64,000 bases of DNA from positions 310,001 to 374,000 of the forward strand of contig CAVURO010000001.1 of the NCBI GenBank assembly GCA_963743945.1. Reading direction: 5' to 3'. Origin of the DNA: JACOTK01 sp963743945 (GTDB taxonomy: Bacteria; Actinomycetota; Acidimicrobiia; Acidimicrobiales; CADCSY01). The notes beneath the pieces were generated by a model that was not told where the DNA came from, made no database searches, and was given only the letters and a program-made list of their open reading frames with translations. A program made the translations under genes and the position numbers. Below are positions 8,602 to 17,609 of this stretch, piece by piece. Every line of letters begins with the position of its first letter. The stretch's first letter is position 1.

Positions 8602-10590
8602 ATGAACCGTTTGGCCGACGAGACCAGTCCGTACCTGCGCCAACACCGGGACAATCCGGTCGACTGGTATCCGTGGGGCGACGAGGCCTTCGAGCGAGCC
8701 GAGGCCGAGGACAAGCCGATTCTCCTGTCGGTCGGCTACTCGGCTTGCCACTGGTGCCATGTGATGGCTCACGAGTCGTTCGAGGATCCGGCTGTCGCTG
8801 CGGTGCTCAACGACCTCTTCGTCAACGTCAAGGTCGACCGCGAGGAGCGCCCCGACATCGACGCGGTCTACATGGAGGCGGTCCAGGCGATGACCGGTCA
8901 CGGCGGCTGGCCGATGACGGTCTTTCTCGCTCCTGACGGCCGCCCCTTCTTCGGTGGGACCTACTTTCCTCCTCAGGCCCGCGGAGGGCTTCCCGCCTTC
9001 GTGGACCTCTGCCGGGCCGTTCACGAGACCTGGAACGAGCGACGCGACGATCTGCTCGGCCAGGCCGACGACCTCACCGCAAGCCTGAGCCGAACCGCCC
9101 TCATCGAGGGTGGTGGGGAGATGCCCGAACCCGAGGTGCTCACCGATGCCCTGCGCTCGCTCCAGGCGCAGTACGACCCCGAGTGGGGTGGCTACGGCAA
9201 GGCGCCGAAGTTCCCCCAGGCCATGAGCCACGAGCTTGCGCTCAACCTCTACGCCACCGGTCATACCGCCGATCCCGAGGTGTTGGCCATGATCACCAAC
9301 TCACTCGACGCCATGGCCTCCGGCGGCATGTACGACCACCTCGGCGGCGGCTTCTCGCGGTACTCCGTCGACGCCTTCTGGATGGTTCCGCACTTCGAGA
9401 AGATGCTCTACGATCAGGCGCTGTTGGCGCGCGCCTACCTGCACGCCTGGCAGGTCACGGGCAGTGCCCACTATCGCCAGGTCCTGGACGAGACCATCAA
9501 CTACGTCCTGCGCGATCTGGCACACCCTTCAGGTGGCCTGTTCTCGGCGGAGGATGCCGATTCCGAGGGCGAGGAGGGCCGCTTCTACGTCTGGCGTCCC
9601 GAGGAGATCCGAACGGCCTGCGGCGACGATACCGAGGCCGCCGAGGCCGCTGTCGCCTGGTACGGCGTGTCGGCGTCGGGCAACTTCGAGGGGTCCAACA
9701 TCCTGCACCGGCCCGTGCGTGGCGACCTGGTGCGTCCCGAGGCGGTCGAACGGGCGCGCGCGTTGCTCTTCGAAGCCCGCCTGAGGCGGGTGCGGCCCGG
9801 CCTCGACGACAAGGTGCTCACCGAGTGGAACGGCCTGTTCCTGGCAACCCTTGCCGAGGCTGCGGCAGCGACCGGCGACCTCGCCTGGCGGGACGCCGCG
9901 CTTCGTCTCGGTGGGTTTCTCCTGACACAGGTCCGGGGCGCGAGTGGCCGATGGATGCGCTCCTGGCAGGCGGATGGCGGCGCTCGCCTTCTTGCCTACG
10001 CGCAGGACTATGCAGCGCTCATCGACGGCTTCACCCGCCTGGGTGAGTGCACCGGCCAGGCCGTATGGCTCGCCGAGGCCGCCGGCGTTGCCGACGGACT
10101 GCTCGAGCTGTTCTGGGATGGAGCACATGGCGGCGTGTTCACCAGTGGCCACGACGCCCCGGCCCTCGTGGCCCGCCAGAAGGACCTCTTCGACAACGCA
10201 TCGCCCAGTGCAAACAGCAATGCGGCGGTGGCCCTCGCTCGGCTGGGAGCGCTCACCGGTGAGCACCGCTACACCGACGCCGCCGAGTCCATCATCACCC
10301 TGCTCGCCGGCCCGGTGAGCCAACATCCCACCGCGTTCACCCACCTGCTCGGCGCCGTCTCGTTCCTCCTGGGTCCATCGACCGAGGTCGTCATCGTCGG
10401 TGATCGCCCCGACCTCGTCGCCGTCGTCCAGGAGCGCTACCTCCCCAACACCGTCCTGGCCTGGGGCGAAACCGGCACATCCCCGCTGTGGGAGGGTCGA
10501 CAACCCAACCTCGCCTACGTCTGCGAGGGCTTCACCTGCAAACAACCTGCCGCCGGCCCCGACGAGCTGATCGCCCAACTGAGGCGGTAG
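8602..10590 (+). CDS. DUF255 thioredoxin-fold protein (YyaL/SPATA20 family)
   Basis: A 662-aa protein with an N-terminal thioredoxin-like domain (SPYLRQHRDNPVDWYPWG, then CHWCHVM at about residues 49-55, VDREERPDID and GGWPMTVFLAPDG) followed by an alpha/alpha-barrel resembling six-hairpin glycosidases. This is the full-length architecture of the YyaL/SPATA20 family, whose biochemical role is not established. ATG 8602 fits the conserved N-terminus; a TAACCT -10-like box sits at 8587-8592. It is transcribed divergently from queF, with no obvious functional link. Confidence 0.92.
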   Translation: MNRLADETSPYLRQHRDNPVDWYPWGDEAFERAEAEDKPILLSVGYSACHWCHVMAHESFEDPAVAAVLNDLFVNVKVDREERPDIDAVYMEAVQAMTGHGGWPMTVFLAPDGRPFFGGTYFPPQARGGLPAFVDLCRAVHETWNERRDDLLGQADDLTASLSRTALIEGGGEMPEPEVLTDALRSLQAQYDPEWGGYGKAPKFPQAMSHELALNLYATGHTADPEVLAMITNSLDAMASGGMYDHLGGGFSRYSVDAFWMVPHFEKMLYDQALLARAYLHAWQVTGSAHYRQVLDETINYVLRDLAHPSGGLFSAEDADSEGEEGRFYVWRPEEIRTACGDDTEAAEAAVAWYGVSASGNFEGSNILHRPVRGDLVRPEAVERARALLFEARLRRVRPGLDDKVLTEWNGLFLATLAEAAAATGDLAWRDAALRLGGFLLTQVRGASGRWMRSWQADGGARLLAYAQDYAALIDGFTRLGECTGQAVWLAEAAGVADGLLELFWDGAHGGVFTSGHDAPALVARQKDLFDNASPSANSNAAVALARLGALTGEHRYTDAAESIITLLAGPVSQHPTAFTHLLGAVSFLLGPSTEVVIVGDRPDLVAVVQERYLPNTVLAWGETGTSPLWEGRQPNLAYVCEGFTCKQPAAGPDELIAQLRR

Positions 10591-10730
10591 GCGTCCGTAC
10601 CAGAGCCGCGGCTTTCATGGGGCCCGAACAACAGCCGCTACCACCTGTTCGTGACCGATGGGCTCTCGTTCCAGTGGGTCGCACCGCTCCGTGCGCCGCG
10701 CACCCCAGAGGGAGCCCTGCCCATCGCCGA

Positions 10731-10816
10731 CCCTGCCCGTCCCCCTCGTGTCATCTCGTTCAGTCACACCCAGGGTCCATCCCCATCCCTGCCCGTCCCC
10801 CTCGTGTCATCTCGTT
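10731..10816. repeat. pair of identical 30-bp direct repeats
   Basis: Bases 10731-10760 and 10787-10816 are identical over 30 bp (beginning CCCTGCCCGTCCCCCTCGTG) and are separated by 26 bp. Both copies are followed by a GTCACACC-like stretch. The pair lies in the gap before the DUF222 gene, so it may include duplicated promoter sequence. The rest of 10591-10843 shows no gene. Confidence 0.85.
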
Positions 10817-10843
10817 GTCACACCGACCTGGGAGGATGGGGGC

Positions 10844-11599
10844 ATGGGAATCACGGCGGTGCGGGAGCTGGGCGAGCAGTTGCATGCGCTCGTGGGCGCC
10901 TTCGACGCGCAATGCTGTGACGGCGAGCTTGCCAAGCAGTACGTGGAGGCCTTCGCCCGTCTCGAACGCCTTGCAGGTGCGGGAAAGACCCTGGCGCTGG
11001 GCCAGGTGGATCGCACCCGTGCCTGGGCACACGGCGACAGCGCTGCACGTTCCAGCGCCGATTGGTTGGCGGGACGAACCGGCACCTCGCTGGGCGATGC
11101 CGTTCGTGAGACCAACACCGCTCGCAACCTCGAGGCTCTCGGCGCAACCGAGGAGGCCCTGCGCAACGGGGAGCTCTCGGGTCCACAGGCAAGCGCCATT
11201 GCCGATGCGGCCGCTCAGGTGCCCGATGCCGAGGAGAGTCTCCTTGCGCTCTCGAGGAAGGGCTCGCTCGAGGAGCTTCGCAGGCGTGCCCGACAGGAGA
11301 AGGCAGCAGCAGACGACGACCGCCAGCGTTCACAACGCCAACACTCGTTGCGTCGGGCACGTCGTTGGACCGATGCCGAGGGCATGCGCTGTTATGGCAT
11401 CTCCTTGACACCCCGACAGGCGGCGAGCTTCGAGCCCATCTGGGACCGCTTCACCAATCGGGTGCTCAACGATGCCCGCCGCAGGGGACTGCGGGACTCA
11501 CACGAGGCCTGTGCCGCCGATGCGCTGATCGAGATGGCAAGGGCTGCACGCATCACCGGCGGGACACCGGCCGGAGGCGGTCAGGGCGATGGACGGTGA
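10844..11599 (+). CDS. DUF222 domain protein, N-terminal part of a broken DUF222-HNH gene
   Basis: 251 aa with the helical DUF222 domain typical of actinobacterial 13E12-type HNH proteins: LGQVDRTRAWAHGDSAARSSADWLAGRTG, then LSGPQASAIADAA and RQEKAAADDDRQRSQ. ATG 10844 has a good Shine-Dalgarno (GGAGG at 10831). The frame ends in a TGA at the start of an 18-bp tandem repeat (11598-11688); the missing C-terminal HNH half continues in another frame at 11766. The sequence therefore looks like one gene split by repeat expansion plus an indel. Function of the family is uncertain; many copies per genome are common. Confidence 0.8.
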   Translation: MGITAVRELGEQLHALVGAFDAQCCDGELAKQYVEAFARLERLAGAGKTLALGQVDRTRAWAHGDSAARSSADWLAGRTGTSLGDAVRETNTARNLEALGATEEALRNGELSGPQASAIADAAAQVPDAEESLLALSRKGSLEELRRRARQEKAAADDDRQRSQRQHSLRRARRWTDAEGMRCYGISLTPRQAASFEPIWDRFTNRVLNDARRRGLRDSHEACAADALIEMARAARITGGTPAGGGQGDGR

Positions 11600-11688
11600 C
11601 GCACGGGACGGTGGTGACGCACGGGACGGTGGTGACGCGCAGGGCGGTGGTGACCACGCAGGACGGTGGTGACGGTCAGGACGGTGGT
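11598..11688 (+). repeat. 18-bp minisatellite inside the DUF222-HNH gene
   Basis: Five tandem units, of 18, 18, 18, 19 and 18 bp (consensus GACGCACGGGACGGTGGT). Read in the frame of the upstream DUF222 fragment, each unit contains a TGA. Read one base later, it encodes Asp/Gly-rich linker (DARDGG). The single 19-bp unit (11652-11670) changes frame within the array. Confidence 0.9.
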
Positions 11689-11765
11689 GAACGCGTCAGG
11701 GCGATCGGGGCGCAAGCGGCGAGGGTGGTGGGGACACCCAGGCGAGTGGGAACCCAGGGGCGGGC

Positions 11766-12269
11766 GTGACGGCCCATGCGCTGTTGGTCATCGATGCAGC
11801 GGCGTTCCATCGTGGCCACACCGATCCCGGTGAGATCTGCGAGGTCGCCGGTGTGGGTCCGATCGACGTCGCATCGGCCAAACAGCTCTTCGGTGACGCC
11901 ATCGTCGACATCATCGTCACCGACGGGGTGGACGTGCGCACGGTTGCCCACGCGGGGCGAACCGCCAACCGTCGTCAGAAGGCAGCGCTGCTGGTGAACT
12001 GGGAATGTGAGATCCGAGGCTGTCACGTCACCCGCAACCTCGAGATCGACCACATCGTTCCCTACGCCGAGAGCGGACTGAGCGACTTCGAGCACCTGGG
12101 GCCGAAATGTCGTTGGCACCACCACCTCAAGACCCACAAGGGCTGGCGTGACGGGCCACGGGACGCCGACGGCAAACGGACGTTGATCCCCCCGAAGGGT
12201 CCGGACCGAACGGACGAGCGCGCCGGAGACCATGAGCCCGGCGGGTGGGAACAACAACGGTTCAGCTGA
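11766..12269 (+). CDS. HNH endonuclease domain, C-terminal part of the broken DUF222-HNH gene
   Basis: 167 aa starting at a GTG. It begins ALLVIDAAAFHRGHTDPGEI and continues into an HNH nuclease fold: CEIRGCHVTRNLEIDHIVPYAESG and LGPKCRWHHHLKTHKGW supply the Cys/His metal and catalytic residues (IDHI, HHH). The same frame is open upstream to 11695, reading a Gly-rich linker. In relatives this segment follows DUF222 in a single polypeptide, so this is probably a fragment rather than an independent gene. Expression from GTG 11766 is possible but no ribosome site is evident. Confidence 0.75.
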   Translation: MTAHALLVIDAAAFHRGHTDPGEICEVAGVGPIDVASAKQLFGDAIVDIIVTDGVDVRTVAHAGRTANRRQKAALLVNWECEIRGCHVTRNLEIDHIVPYAESGLSDFEHLGPKCRWHHHLKTHKGWRDGPRDADGKRTLIPPKGPDRTDERAGDHEPGGWEQQRFS

Positions 12270-12364
12270 GCGCCCGACCTGACGCGCCCGCGTGCTTCCG
12301 GACGACGAGCCCGGTCCGGGGGACGCTCAGCTCAACAACGGTTCAGCTGATCGCCCGATTTGAC
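12252..12364. repeat. approximately 32-bp imperfect direct repeat around the HNH stop
   Basis: Bases 12252-12283 and 12333-12364 match except at about four positions (both begin CAACAACGGTTCAGCTGA). The first copy contains the HNH stop codon. The spacing is about 81 bp. It looks like a local duplication; no gene lies between the copies. Confidence 0.75.
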
Positions 12365-12380
12365 CCGGCGCCCCCGCACC

Positions 12381-12408
12381 GCCCCACGAGCCGGCTGCTC
12401 GTCGGGGC
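12381..12408. terminator. hairpin between convergent genes, possible bidirectional terminator
   Basis: GCCCCACGAG (12381-12390) pairs with CTCGT-C-GGGGC (12398-12408), a 10-bp stem with one bulge and a 7-nt loop. It lies between the HNH fragment and the convergent nitroreductase. There is no T tract, so an intrinsic terminator is only suggested. Confidence 0.4.
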
Positions 12409-12488
12409 AGCGGCCCTCTCACGTCCGCAGCATGCGGTTCACGTGAACCTCCCTGCGGTGGTCGCCTGCCACCCCTCCCCGGGATGGG

Positions 12489-13130
12489 CTACCACCCATT
12501 CCGGTGGATGACCTCGTCGTGGGAGCGGCGGGGACGGGAGGAGGCTGACCGGCCGGGCTCGTCGGGAGCGGGATAGCCGAGCGCGAGTGCGCCGAGGGCT
12601 CGATGGCCGACGGGAACACCGAAGGCCGACAGCACGGCGGCCTCCTGTTCGAAGAGCCCGAAGAACAGCGCACCCAGGTCCTCGTCCACGGCGCTCAGGA
12701 GCCCCGCCATCACCCCCATGCCTCCGTCGACCCACCAGTACGGAACCGGCCAGGCCGCCTCCTGGTCGAGTCCGCTCACCGCCTTGTCGGGCTCGGCGTA
12801 GCGACTGGCATAGGATGCGGGCGACACGATCGGGATCACCACCGCTGGTGCAATGAACAGCCCCTGCCAACGAAACGACGAGCGTCGCTCCGAGTCGGGA
12901 AAGGTGACCGACCAGAACCGTTCCAGCTGCACCGGCGTGTCGAGCACGAGCGCCTCGAGGCCCTGGGTGAATCCCGCGGATGGCCCTCGGAACAGCGCGT
13001 GCAGCACTCGATCGAGAACGTCCGGCTCGATCGAAACCGCCCGAAACGCCCGAACCATGCGGCGACGATCGAGCGCCTCGGTCAGTTCCAATCCACTTCC
13101 AATCGCCCGGTTCCCATCGGTCAGTTCCAC
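12489..13130 (-). CDS. nitroreductase family protein
   Basis: 213-aa flavin-dependent nitroreductase-fold protein: RRRMVRAF near the N-terminus, FRGPSAGFTQGLEALVLD for FMN binding, a central WWVDGGMGVMAGLLSAVDEDLGALFF helix, and LGALALGYP...HRNGW at the C-terminus. Substrate is unknown. The start is uncertain: GTG 13130 is used, but a TTG 45 bp downstream precedes a repeated phrase (ELTD/ELTE). No clear ribosome-binding site. Immediately upstream lies a 14-bp tandem repeat array. Confidence 0.8.
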   Translation of the reverse strand: MELTDGNRAIGSGLELTEALDRRRMVRAFRAVSIEPDVLDRVLHALFRGPSAGFTQGLEALVLDTPVQLERFWSVTFPDSERRSSFRWQGLFIAPAVVIPIVSPASYASRYAEPDKAVSGLDQEAAWPVPYWWVDGGMGVMAGLLSAVDEDLGALFFGLFEQEAAVLSAFGVPVGHRALGALALGYPAPDEPGRSASSRPRRSHDEVIHRNGW

Positions 13131-13136
13131 TTCGCC

Positions 13137-13275
13137 CGGCGGACTCAGCCGGCGGACTCAGCCCGGCGGACTCAGCCCGGCGGACTCAGCCCGGCGGACT
13201 CAACCCGGTAGGACTCAGCCCGGCGGATTCAGCCCGGCGGACTCAGCCGGCGGATTCAGCCCGGCGGGACTCAGC
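13137..13275. repeat. 14-bp tandem repeat array (10 units)
   Basis: Ten consecutive units of 13-15 bp, consensus CGGCGGACTCAGCC, with substitutions in units 5, 6, 7, 9 and 10. The array fills the whole gap between two minus-strand genes. The last unit contains the stop codon of the upstream gene (13271-13273), and the downstream nitroreductase begins just past the first unit. Confidence 0.95.
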
Positions 13276-13957
13276 CGGGTTGCTTGGCCTTCTTGGCCAG
13301 GTCCTCGGCCATGGCCCAACCGCAGGCGACCAACGAGTCGCCACGATCAGCGTCGACATCGGCGAAGTAGGCGACGATGTCTGCATCGAGAGTTTCCGGC
13401 TTGAGGCTGTCGTGGTCGAGCGCACATCCCGGACTTCCGTCGCCACGGGCGATGAACTCGCGATCGAGGTAGTCGCCGTCAACACCGAAGCGCTTCGCCA
13501 GACGACGACCCCACGCGCGCTCCTCACCCGTGGCCTTGTGTCCGGGACGGGGAACCACGTCCTCGAGCTTGATGAACACCTTGAACGCGTCGAACCCCGA
13601 CGGGCTCCGGAAGCGGGTTCCGACGAGGACGTCCTCATCGGGGAAAGCCATCACCGAGCGTCGGAACTGGTCCGCCATGATGGCCTTGAGGACCTCTTGG
13701 CGCCTGGCTGTCCTCTTGATCGAGGCCATGCCGATGACCACCGCCGGCGTGCCGCCGATTCGTTCCAGCGTGCAGAAGGAGAAGCCCTGAAGCACGCCGT
13801 TGTTGCGGGCAATGCTGACCAGCACCCACAGATCGACCTGCTTCGAGAGCAGCCCGATGTCGTAGCGCGCAGGCCCGTCGGTGCAGATATCGCCCATCTC
13901 GGCGAGCTCTGCGTCACTCAGAGACGTGCAATCTTTGGTCTCGACGTCGATCGGCAT
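13271..13957 (-). CDS. uncharacterised protein
   Basis: About 228 aa, no family recognised with confidence. The alternation of strands and helices (SLSDAELAEMGDICTDGPARYDIG, LWVLVSIARNNGVLQGFSFCTLERIGGTPAVVIGMASIKR) is faintly reminiscent of a GNAT-like acyltransferase fold, but no acetyl-CoA motif is clear. The rest is charged with a Lys-rich C-terminus (KKAKQPG). ATG 13957 is used; a GTG at 13978 would add seven residues. It lies downstream of dnaE in the same direction (89-bp gap) and ends inside the 14-bp repeat array. Confidence 0.6.
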   Translation of the reverse strand: MPIDVETKDCTSLSDAELAEMGDICTDGPARYDIGLLSKQVDLWVLVSIARNNGVLQGFSFCTLERIGGTPAVVIGMASIKRTARRQEVLKAIMADQFRRSVMAFPDEDVLVGTRFRSPSGFDAFKVFIKLEDVVPRPGHKATGEERAWGRRLAKRFGVDGDYLDREFIARGDGSPGCALDHDSLKPETLDADIVAYFADVDADRGDSLVACGWAMAEDLAKKAKQPG

Positions 13958-14046
13958 CTGTTTCCCGTCACTCGACACCCAATGGTTGTTGCCCTACCAG
14001 TCCAGCGCGTGAAGGGGTGTTCGTGCAACTCAGAGCTCGACGTCGC

Positions 14047-17000
14047 TCAGAGCTCGACGCCGTCGACGCCGAGCATGACGCGCAACTCCCCCGCCAGGCC
14101 CCGGGTGGTGTCGACGTTGAACGAAGCCGGCAGACGCAACACGGTGGCCCCAACCTGCAGGAGCACCGGAGAGTCACCGGGGTGCTGCAACAGCAGCTTC
14201 TTCAGTTGCTCGACCTTGTCGTCGTCGAGGCCATGCGCCGCCAGGTGCAGGCGAACGGGAGTCCCCCCCTCCTCGAGCATGACGGGGGTGACGTCGGTGC
14301 AGATGATCTTGGGAACGTCGTCCCTCGTGTCGAGCCGACCTCGAAGCACCACGACGGCATCGTCGACCAACTTGTAGCCGTGCTCCGACATGGTCTTCGG
14401 AAACACCATGACCTCGATGGCCGACTGCAGGTCCTCGAGCACGAAGACGGCCATGAGGTCGCCCTTCTTGGTGTACTTCCGGGAGAGATTGGTGACGACA
14501 CCCCCCACCAGGCGCATCTCGCCCTGTCCCCCCTGACCACCTCCGCCGCCGGGCGTCTCGCTCGCCTCCCGGAGCTCGGCAATCGTGCACTCGGCCCGCT
14601 TGGCGAGCAGGTGCTCGACGCCCATCAGGGGATGATCGCTGACGTAGAGCCCGAGCATCTCCTTCTCGAAGGCGAGCTGCTGGGACTTGTCGAAGGCGAG
14701 ATCCGGGATGTCGGTCCGCTCGTCGAATGCGGGCGCCACCGAGGCGTTCGCATCCTCGAACAGGCTCATGACCCCCTGATCGCGCTCGCGGCGCCGGGCG
14801 AGGGTCCGCTCCACGATCTGCTCGTAGCTGACCAGCAATCCCCGACGAGGGTGGCCCAGCGAGTCGAAGCCGCCGGCCTTGATGAGCGAATCGAGCGCCC
14901 GCTTGTTCAGCACCTGCGGGTCGACGCGCTCGCAGAAATCGTAGAAGTCCTCGAAGGCTCCACCTCGCCGGCGCTCCTCGATGATCAAGGCCACCAGACC
15001 CTCACCGACGTTGCGCACGGCGGACAGACCGAAGGGAATGCATCCGACCCCCTCGTCGTCGTAACGAGCGGTGAAATCCGAGCCCGAGATGTTCACGTCG
15101 GGCACCAGGACCTTGATGCCCATCTGACGGCACTCGTTCAGATAGACCGCCGACTTGTCCTGGTTGTCCTTGACCGAGGTGAGCAGGGCTCCCATGTACT
15201 CCACGGGATGATGGGCCTTCAACCAGGCCGTCTGATAGGCGACCAGTCCGTAGCCGTAGGAGTGGCTCTTGTTGAACGCATAGTCGGCGAAGGGCTCGAT
15301 GATGTCGAAGAGCTTGGTGCCGATCGCCGCGCCGTAGCCCGTGGTCTCGCAGCCATCGACGAACTTCTCGCGCTCCTTGGCGATCATCTCGCGAATCTTC
15401 TTGCCACAGGCCTTGCGCAGGTTGTCCGCCTCTGCGAGCGAATACCCCGCAAAGCGCTGGGCGACCCGCATGACCGACTCCTGGTAGATCATCAGGCCGT
15501 AGGTGTCACCCAGGATCTCCTTCAGGTCGGGATGCAGGTATTCGATGGGCTTTCGACCGTTCTTGCGATCGGCATAGTCGTTGTGCATGTTCGCCGCCAT
15601 CGGACCGGGTCGATAGAGGGCGACGAGTGCGGCGATGTCGTCGAAGCTCGTGGGAGCGAGTGATCGCATGAGCGAACGCATCGGACCGCCCTCGAGCTGG
15701 AAGACCCCGATGGAGTCGCCGTTGCGCAACATCGCCAGCGTGTCGTCGTCGTCGAGGGCAAGGTGATCGATGTCGGGACGCAGGCTCGTGTGCTCCTCGA
15801 CGAGATCGAGGGCCGTCTCGATCACCGACAGGTTCCGAAGTCCGAGGAAGTCCATCTTCAGCAGCCCGAGATCCTCGACCCCGTGCATCTCGTATTGGGT
15901 GACGATCGGCGCGTCGTCGGGGTTCTGGCCCGCCTCGGGCTTTCGCTGGATGGGGAGATACTCCGTGAGCGGCAGGTCGGTGATCACCACCGCCGCAGCG
16001 TGGATGCCGTCCTGTCGACGCAGCCCTTCGAGGCCCTTGGCAACGTCGATCACCTTGCGGGCGTCCGGGTCGCCCGTGTACATCTCGCGCAACTCGCCCG
16101 CCATCTTGTAGCCGTCCTCGTAGCCGGCCACGAGGTCGAGGCACGCCCGCAACGGGGTGTCGCGACCCATGATGAGCGGGGGCATGGCCTTGGCCACCTT
16201 GTCGCCGACGATGTAGGGATAGCCGAGCACACGCGCCGCGTCTCGCACGGCGGCTCGTGCCTTGATCGTCGAGAACGTGACGATCTGCGCCACGTGGTCT
16301 CGGCCGTAGCGGTCGGACGCGTATCGGATCATCTCGTCGCGATAACGGTCGTCGAAGTCCATGTCGATGTCGGGCATCTGTACTCGACCGGGATTCAGGA
16401 ACCGTTCGAACAGGAGGTCGTAACGAATCGGGTCGAGATCGGTGATGCCCAGGCAGTAGGCAACTGCACATCCCGCTGCGCTCCCGCGCCCGGGCCCCAC
16501 CCGAATGCCGCGGTTGTGCGCGTAGTCGATGAGATCCCACACGATGAGGAAGTAGGACGAGAAGCCCATCTCCGCGATGACGCCGAGCTCGTAGTCCAGA
16601 CGCTCGGTCGCCTCGGCCGGCAGCGTCTGACCCCATCGCCGGTGCGCACCCTCGTAGGTCAGGCTCCGCAGGTAGGTTCCATCGGTCTCGAAGCCCTCGG
16701 GCAGTGGAAAGGATGGCAGCTTGGGAGCGCCCAGCTCGATCTCGACCTGCGCCCGCTCGGCGATCCAGAGCGTGTTGTCGCATGCGTCGGGCAGCTCCGA
16801 GAAGAGGCGGCGCATCTCGCCTGCCGTCTTCAGGTAGTGCTGGTCGCCCTCGAACTTGAAGCGCTTGGGATCGTCGATGGTGCTGCCGGTCTGCACGCAC
16901 AGCAGCGCGTCATGGGCGATGTGGTCCTCGCGGTGGGTGTAGTGGCTGTCGTTGGTGGCCAGCAGCGGCGCCCCGATGCGCTTGGCGATCTCGATCAGTT

Positions 17001-17607
17001 GCGGGTTGGTGGTCCGCTGCGCCTCGAGGCCGTGATCCTGAAGCTCGACGAACAGCGAGTCACGGCCGAAGATGTCCTGCATGCGAGCCGCCTTCGCGGT
17101 TGCGCCCTCGATGTCGCCCCGCAGGAGCGCCTGCAGCACGACGCCCCCGAGGCAACCCGTCGTGGCGATGATGCCCTCGTGGTGCTCACCGAGGAGCTCC
17201 CAGTCGAGACGGGGCTTGTAGAAGTACCCCTCGAGGTACGCCCGACTCGAAAGCTTCATGAGGTTGCGGTAGCCGAGCGTGCTCTCGGCCAGCAGCGTCA
17301 CGTGGTAGTAGAGCTTCTCGCCCCCGTCGACGTCACCACCGGTGTCGTCGACCCGCCCGCGTCGACGAGGACGCTCGTGGCGGCTCTCACCGGCCATGTA
17401 GGCCTCCGTGCCGATGACCGGCGTGATGCCCTGCCTACGGCATTCTGCGTAGAAGTCGAGCACCCCGTACATGTTCCCGTGATCGGTGATGCCGATCGCC
17501 GGCTGGCCGTCGGCCACCGCCGCCGCCACGACCTCGCCCACCCGGGCCGCCCCGTCGAGCATGGAGAATTCCGTATGGAGATGAAGGTGGGTGAAGGAGC
17601 CGGCCAC
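14047..17607 (-). CDS. dnaE: DNA polymerase III alpha subunit
   Basis: Replicative polymerase, 1186 aa, full length. The N-terminal PHP domain (THLHLHTEFSMLDG, ITDHGNMYGVLDFY) is followed by the palm with catalytic aspartates in PDIDMDF around residue 410. Fingers and helix-hairpin-helix regions follow, with a C-terminal OB fold (LVGGVVTNLSRKYTKKGDLM). It is the DnaE1 type by length and PHP histidines. GTG 17607 is two bases beyond the bpa stop, so dnaE is probably translated from a phosphodiesterase-bpa-dnaE transcript. Confidence 0.97.
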   Translation of the reverse strand: MAGSFTHLHLHTEFSMLDGAARVGEVVAAAVADGQPAIGITDHGNMYGVLDFYAECRRQGITPVIGTEAYMAGESRHERPRRRGRVDDTGGDVDGGEKLYYHVTLLAESTLGYRNLMKLSSRAYLEGYFYKPRLDWELLGEHHEGIIATTGCLGGVVLQALLRGDIEGATAKAARMQDIFGRDSLFVELQDHGLEAQRTTNPQLIEIAKRIGAPLLATNDSHYTHREDHIAHDALLCVQTGSTIDDPKRFKFEGDQHYLKTAGEMRRLFSELPDACDNTLWIAERAQVEIELGAPKLPSFPLPEGFETDGTYLRSLTYEGAHRRWGQTLPAEATERLDYELGVIAEMGFSSYFLIVWDLIDYAHNRGIRVGPGRGSAAGCAVAYCLGITDLDPIRYDLLFERFLNPGRVQMPDIDMDFDDRYRDEMIRYASDRYGRDHVAQIVTFSTIKARAAVRDAARVLGYPYIVGDKVAKAMPPLIMGRDTPLRACLDLVAGYEDGYKMAGELREMYTGDPDARKVIDVAKGLEGLRRQDGIHAAAVVITDLPLTEYLPIQRKPEAGQNPDDAPIVTQYEMHGVEDLGLLKMDFLGLRNLSVIETALDLVEEHTSLRPDIDHLALDDDDTLAMLRNGDSIGVFQLEGGPMRSLMRSLAPTSFDDIAALVALYRPGPMAANMHNDYADRKNGRKPIEYLHPDLKEILGDTYGLMIYQESVMRVAQRFAGYSLAEADNLRKACGKKIREMIAKEREKFVDGCETTGYGAAIGTKLFDIIEPFADYAFNKSHSYGYGLVAYQTAWLKAHHPVEYMGALLTSVKDNQDKSAVYLNECRQMGIKVLVPDVNISGSDFTARYDDEGVGCIPFGLSAVRNVGEGLVALIIEERRRGGAFEDFYDFCERVDPQVLNKRALDSLIKAGGFDSLGHPRRGLLVSYEQIVERTLARRRERDQGVMSLFEDANASVAPAFDERTDIPDLAFDKSQQLAFEKEMLGLYVSDHPLMGVEHLLAKRAECTIAELREASETPGGGGGQGGQGEMRLVGGVVTNLSRKYTKKGDLMAVFVLEDLQSAIEVMVFPKTMSEHGYKLVDDAVVVLRGRLDTRDDVPKIICTDVTPVMLEEGGTPVRLHLAAHGLDDDKVEQLKKLLLQHPGDSPVLLQVGATVLRLPASFNVDTTRGLAGELRVMLGVDGVEL

Positions 17608-17609
17608 GG

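Noticed and set aside
11766..12269. HNH fragment as a homing endonuclease or mobile intron
   Set aside because: It matches the C-terminal part of the DUF222-HNH family next to its own DUF222 half; no intron or intein features.
13137..13275. Possible CRISPR array
   Set aside because: Units are 13-15 bp and contiguous with no unique spacers; it is a minisatellite.
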